Assembly: GCA_001724425.1 (NCBI GenBank)
Contig: MEEK01000014.1
Coordinates: forward strand, 1 to 60,426
Direction of reading: 5' to 3'
Origin: Microbacterium sp. SCN 70-27
Lineage (GTDB): Bacteria > Actinomycetota > Actinomycetes > Actinomycetales > Microbacteriaceae
DNA length: 60,426 bases
Below the pieces are notes generated by a model. That model was not told the DNA's origin. It worked only from the letters and a program-made list of their open reading frames with translations, and did not search any database. Shown in pieces: positions 57,994 to 60,426 of the stretch. The stretch's first letter is position 1, and every line of letters starts with the position of its first letter. The translations under genes and the position numbers were made by a program.

Positions 57994-58602
57994 TCAGTTC
58001 GCGGGGGTGGACGCGGCCGTCGACTCGGTGCCGCCGCCGCCGATGACGTCGGAGGCCGACTCGCGGATGTGGTCGACGAAGCCGTACTCGAGGGCCTCGT
58101 CGGCGGTGAACCAGCGGTCGCGGTCGCCGTCGGCGTTGATCTGCTCGACGGTCTTGCCGGTCTGGGCGGCGGTGATCTCGGCCAGACGGTTCTTCATCGA
58201 GATGATGAGCTGCGCCTGCGTCTGGATGTCGCTCGACGTGCCGCCGAACCCGCCGTGGGGCTGGTGCAGGAGAACGCGGGCGTTCGGCGTGATGTAGCGC
58301 TTGCCCTTGGTGCCCGCCGTCAGCAGGAGCTGGCCCATCGAGGCCGCCATGCCGATGCCGACGGTGACGATGTCGTTCGGGACGAACTGCATCGTGTCGT
58401 AGATCGCCATGCCCGCCGTGATCGAGCCGCCGGGAGAGTTGATGTAGAGGTAGATGTCCCGCTCGGAGTCCTCCGCGGCGAGCAGCAGGATCTTCGCGCA
58501 GATCTCGTTCGCGTTCTCGTCGCGCACCTCCGACCCGAGCCAGATGATGCGGTCCTTCAGCAGCCTGTCGAAGACGCTCGTCGCGACCAGTGGTTCAGCC
58601 AT
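57994..58602 (-). CDS. clpP1: ATP-dependent Clp protease proteolytic subunit (ClpP1)
   Basis: 202 residues from ATG 58602, preceded by CAGGAG. Catalytic Ser88 (GMAASMGQL), His113 (LLHQPHGG) and Asp161 ([12 protein letters not shown]). The C-terminal tail after residue 185 is Ser/Gly/Thr-rich. Cotranscribed with clpP2. The frame runs upstream into repetitive minus-strand sequence antisense to nothing known, so the ATG is secure. Confidence 0.96.
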   Translation of the reverse strand: MAEPLVATSVFDRLLKDRIIWLGSEVRDENANEICAKILLLAAEDSERDIYLYINSPGGSITAGMAIYDTMQFVPNDIVTVGIGMAASMGQLLLTAGTKGKRYITPNARVLLHQPHGGFGGTSSDIQTQAQLIISMKNRLAEITAAQTGKTVEQINADGDRDRWFTADEALEYGFVDHIRESASDVIGGGGTESTAASTPAN

Positions 58603-58719
58603 GGATACTCCTGATTCCGGGTTTCGGTATGTCAACGAATCTACCGAGGCGGCCGGGTGCCCCCGCCCGTGTTCGCCGTCGGCGGAGCGCGTGTCGGGTG
58701 CGCTCCGGGTGGGACGACG

Positions 58720-58749
58720 AAGGGTCGGATCCCGAGGCATCCGACCCTT
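58720..58749 (-). terminator. Rho-independent-type terminator of tig
   Basis: Perfect 11-bp stem AAGGGTCGGAT / ATCCGACCCTT with an 8-base loop, 20 bases after the tig stop. On the minus strand TCGTCGTCCC follows. It separates tig from clpP1. Confidence 0.75.
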
Positions 58750-58768
58750 CGCGCTAGCGTGTGCTGTC

Positions 58769-60238
58769 TTACTCGGCGGCCGGCTTCTTCGCAGCCGGCT
58801 TCTTGGCGGCGGGCTTCTTCGCGGGGGCCTTCTTCGCAGGAGCCTCCTCGTCGGCGGCCTTCTCCGCGGCGGCCTCCTTCGCAGGCGCCTTCTTCGCGGC
58901 GGGCTTCTTGGCGGGAGCCTTCTTCGCGGCGGGCTTCTCCTCCGCGGGCTCGGCGTCCTCATCCTCGGCGGCGAAGCCGGTGAGGTCCACGGCCTTGCCG
59001 TTCGTGTCGACGACCGTGACCTTGCCGAGGGCGATCGCGATCGCCTTGTTGCGGGCGACCTCGCCGACCATGAGCGGCAGCTGGTTGCCCTGCTGCAGCG
59101 CGTCGACGAACTCCTGCGGCGCCATGCCGTACTGCGCGGCGGACTGGATGAGGTACTGCGTCAGCTCATCCTGCGAGACCTCGACCTCGTGGACCTCGGC
59201 GAGCTTGTCGAGGATCATCTGGGTGCGGTACTGCTTCTCGCTCGCCTCGGTGACCTCGGCGCGGTGCACGTCATCCTCCAGGCGTCCCTCGCCCTCGAGG
59301 TGCGTGTGGACCTCGTCCTCGATGAGTGCTGCGGGAACGGGAAGCTCGGTGGCGGCGATGAGCGCATCGACGAGCTTGTCGCGGGCCGCGGCGCCCTGGA
59401 CGAACACCGACTGCTCGGCCACGCGCTCGGCGAGGCTGTCGCGCAGCTCCACGATCGTGTCGAATTCGCTCGCCATCTGGGCGAAGTCGTCATCGGCATC
59501 CGGGAGCTCGCGCTCCTTGACCGCGGTGACCGAGACGGAGACCTCGGCCTCCTCGCCGGCGTGGTCGCCGCCGACGAGCGTCGAGCGGAACGTGGTGTCC
59601 TCACCGGCGGTGAGCGAGTCGACGGCCTCGTCGATGCCCTCGAGCAGCTCGCCCGAGCCGACCTCGTACGAGACGCCCTCGGCGCGGTCGATCTCGGCGC
59701 CGTCGATCGTGGCGACGAGGTTCAGCTCGACGAAGTCGCCCTTCGCTGCGGGGCGGTCAACCGTGACGAGCGTGCCGAAGCGGCCGCGCAGGCGATCGAG
59801 CTCGGCGTCGATGGCCGCGGCGTCGGTCTCGACGGCGTCGATCTCGACGGTGATGTCCTTCAGCTCCGGCAGGTCGAACTCGGGGCGGACGTCGACCTCG
59901 ACCTCCACCTTGAGGTCGCCGGAGAAGTCCTTGTCGCTCGGCCAGTCGATGACCTCGGCGGACGGGCGGCCGAGCGTACGCAGCTCGTTCGCGGTGACGG
60001 CCTCACGGTAGAACCCGTCGAGGCCTTCGCTCACGGCGTGCTCGATGACCGCGCCGCGGCCGACGCGCTGGTCGATGATGGGTGCGGGCACCTTGCCCTT
60101 GCGGAAGCCGGGGATCTGGATGTCCTGGGCGATGTGCTCGTACGCGTGCGCGATCGACGGCTTGAGCTCGTCCGGGGTGACCGAGATGTGCAGCTTCACC
60201 CGGGTGGGGCTGAGCTTCTCAACGGTGCTGGTGACCAT
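58769..60238 (-). CDS. tig: Trigger factor with a long Lys/Ala/Pro-rich tail
   Basis: Ribosome-bound folding chaperone and prolyl isomerase. 489 residues against about 430 in E. coli. Ribosome-binding loop GFRKGK at 44-49; PPIase domain at about 150-245 ([20 protein letters not shown]); C-terminal arms to about 430. The last 55 or so residues are repeats of [14 protein letters not shown] alternating with an acidic stretch, resembling histone-H1-like tails in Actinobacteria. Upstream of clpP1-clpP2 in the classic tig-clpP order, with a terminator between. Confidence 0.96.
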   Translation of the reverse strand: MVTSTVEKLSPTRVKLHISVTPDELKPSIAHAYEHIAQDIQIPGFRKGKVPAPIIDQRVGRGAVIEHAVSEGLDGFYREAVTANELRTLGRPSAEVIDWPSDKDFSGDLKVEVEVDVRPEFDLPELKDITVEIDAVETDAAAIDAELDRLRGRFGTLVTVDRPAAKGDFVELNLVATIDGAEIDRAEGVSYEVGSGELLEGIDEAVDSLTAGEDTTFRSTLVGGDHAGEEAEVSVSVTAVKERELPDADDDFAQMASEFDTIVELRDSLAERVAEQSVFVQGAAARDKLVDALIAATELPVPAALIEDEVHTHLEGEGRLEDDVHRAEVTEASEKQYRTQMILDKLAEVHEVEVSQDELTQYLIQSAAQYGMAPQEFVDALQQGNQLPLMVGEVARNKAIAIALGKVTVVDTNGKAVDLTGFAAEDEDAEPAEEKPAAKKAPAKKPAAKKAPAKEAAAEKAADEEAPAKKAPAKKPAAKKPAAKKPAAE

Positions 60239-60318
60239 GCCTGTTCGTTCTCCTCGTGTTCGGCCGCGCGGGAGCGCGTCCGGGGTCTGGGTCTGGTTCC
60301 TGAGTCAGGGGGCCGATG

Positions 60319-60392
60319 TCGGGGCGACAGGATTTGAACCTGCGGCCTCCCGCTCCCAAAGCGGGCGCTCTACCAAGCTGAGCTACGCCCCG
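60319..60392 (-). tRNA. tRNA-Pro (anticodon TGG)
   Basis: 74-nt cloverleaf on the minus strand. Acceptor stem CGGGGCG pairs perfectly with CGCCCCG, discriminator A. Anticodon arm CCCGC-TTTGGGA-GCGGG gives TGG. T arm GCAGG-TTCAAAT-CCTGT. CCA is not encoded in full. It lies 80 bases upstream of tig on the same strand. Confidence 0.97.
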
Positions 60393-60426
60393 GGCGCGCA
60401 CGCGAGCGAGCGCCGAAAAACGGCCG

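Noticed and set aside
58665..58690. ClgR operator upstream of clpP1 (GTTCGCCGTCGGCGGAGC)
   Set aside because: It is a near-palindrome in the right place, but the spacing does not fit the ClgR consensus as I know it, and such GC-rich symmetry is common by chance here.

Overview
The window is high-GC actinobacterial chromosome. Gene content and order (comEA-comEC, rplU-rpmA-obgE-proBA-nadD-rsfS, a translational-type ileS T-box, ClpP1/ClpP2/ClpX, F420 genes) and a very frequent GGATGCC/GGCATCC word point to Microbacteriaceae, most likely Microbacterium or a close relative. Genes are dense, with many 4-base ATGA/GTGA overlaps. The only gene-free stretches above 300 bases are 1-403, 28351-28829 and 47465-48127; all three hold one family of REP-like repeats, and the second also holds the T-box.

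Layout. 0.4-12 kb: comEC, comEA, leuS and pabB on the minus strand; a DedA membrane protein, an App1-like phosphatase and a SRAP DNA-crosslink protease on plus; then an EIICBA sugar PTS permease. 12-19 kb: a minus-strand housekeeping run from rplU to tRNA-Ala(GGC). 19-28.5 kb: RNase E/G, a VKOR-family thiol oxidoreductase, ndk, folC and ileS under a T-box. 28.6-48.0 kb: an accessory metabolic island bounded on both sides by REP-like arrays. 48-60.4 kb: valS, a regulator/MFS efflux unit with a tiny coupled ORF, an M3 peptidase, a DHFR-fold protein, clpX, clpP2, clpP1, tig and tRNA-Pro(TGG).

The island is the striking part. It holds genes for coenzyme F420 synthesis (cofE, cofD, a CofG-CofH fusion and cofC), an F420-dependent glucose-6-phosphate dehydrogenase that would reduce F420, and, in the same transcriptional run, a reductive pyrimidine-type degradation route: LLM-family putative F420 oxidoreductase, dihydropyrimidinase, beta-ureidopropionase, omega-amino-acid transaminase and CoA-acylating (methyl)malonate-semialdehyde dehydrogenase. 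A NitT/TauT/THI5-type ABC importer and a divergent MocR regulator accompany it. No classical dihydropyrimidine dehydrogenase is present in the window. The inferred system is a pyrimidine (or related cyclic ureide) catabolic pathway whose ring-reducing step runs on F420H2 from the LLM enzyme and Fgd, with the cofactor pathway carried alongside.

A second oddity is inside the cofactor pathway: the CofH half of the FO synthase fusion has lost the radical-SAM cysteine cluster in frame, while the CofG half keeps it. Functions are assigned from sequence recognition only; no searches were run.
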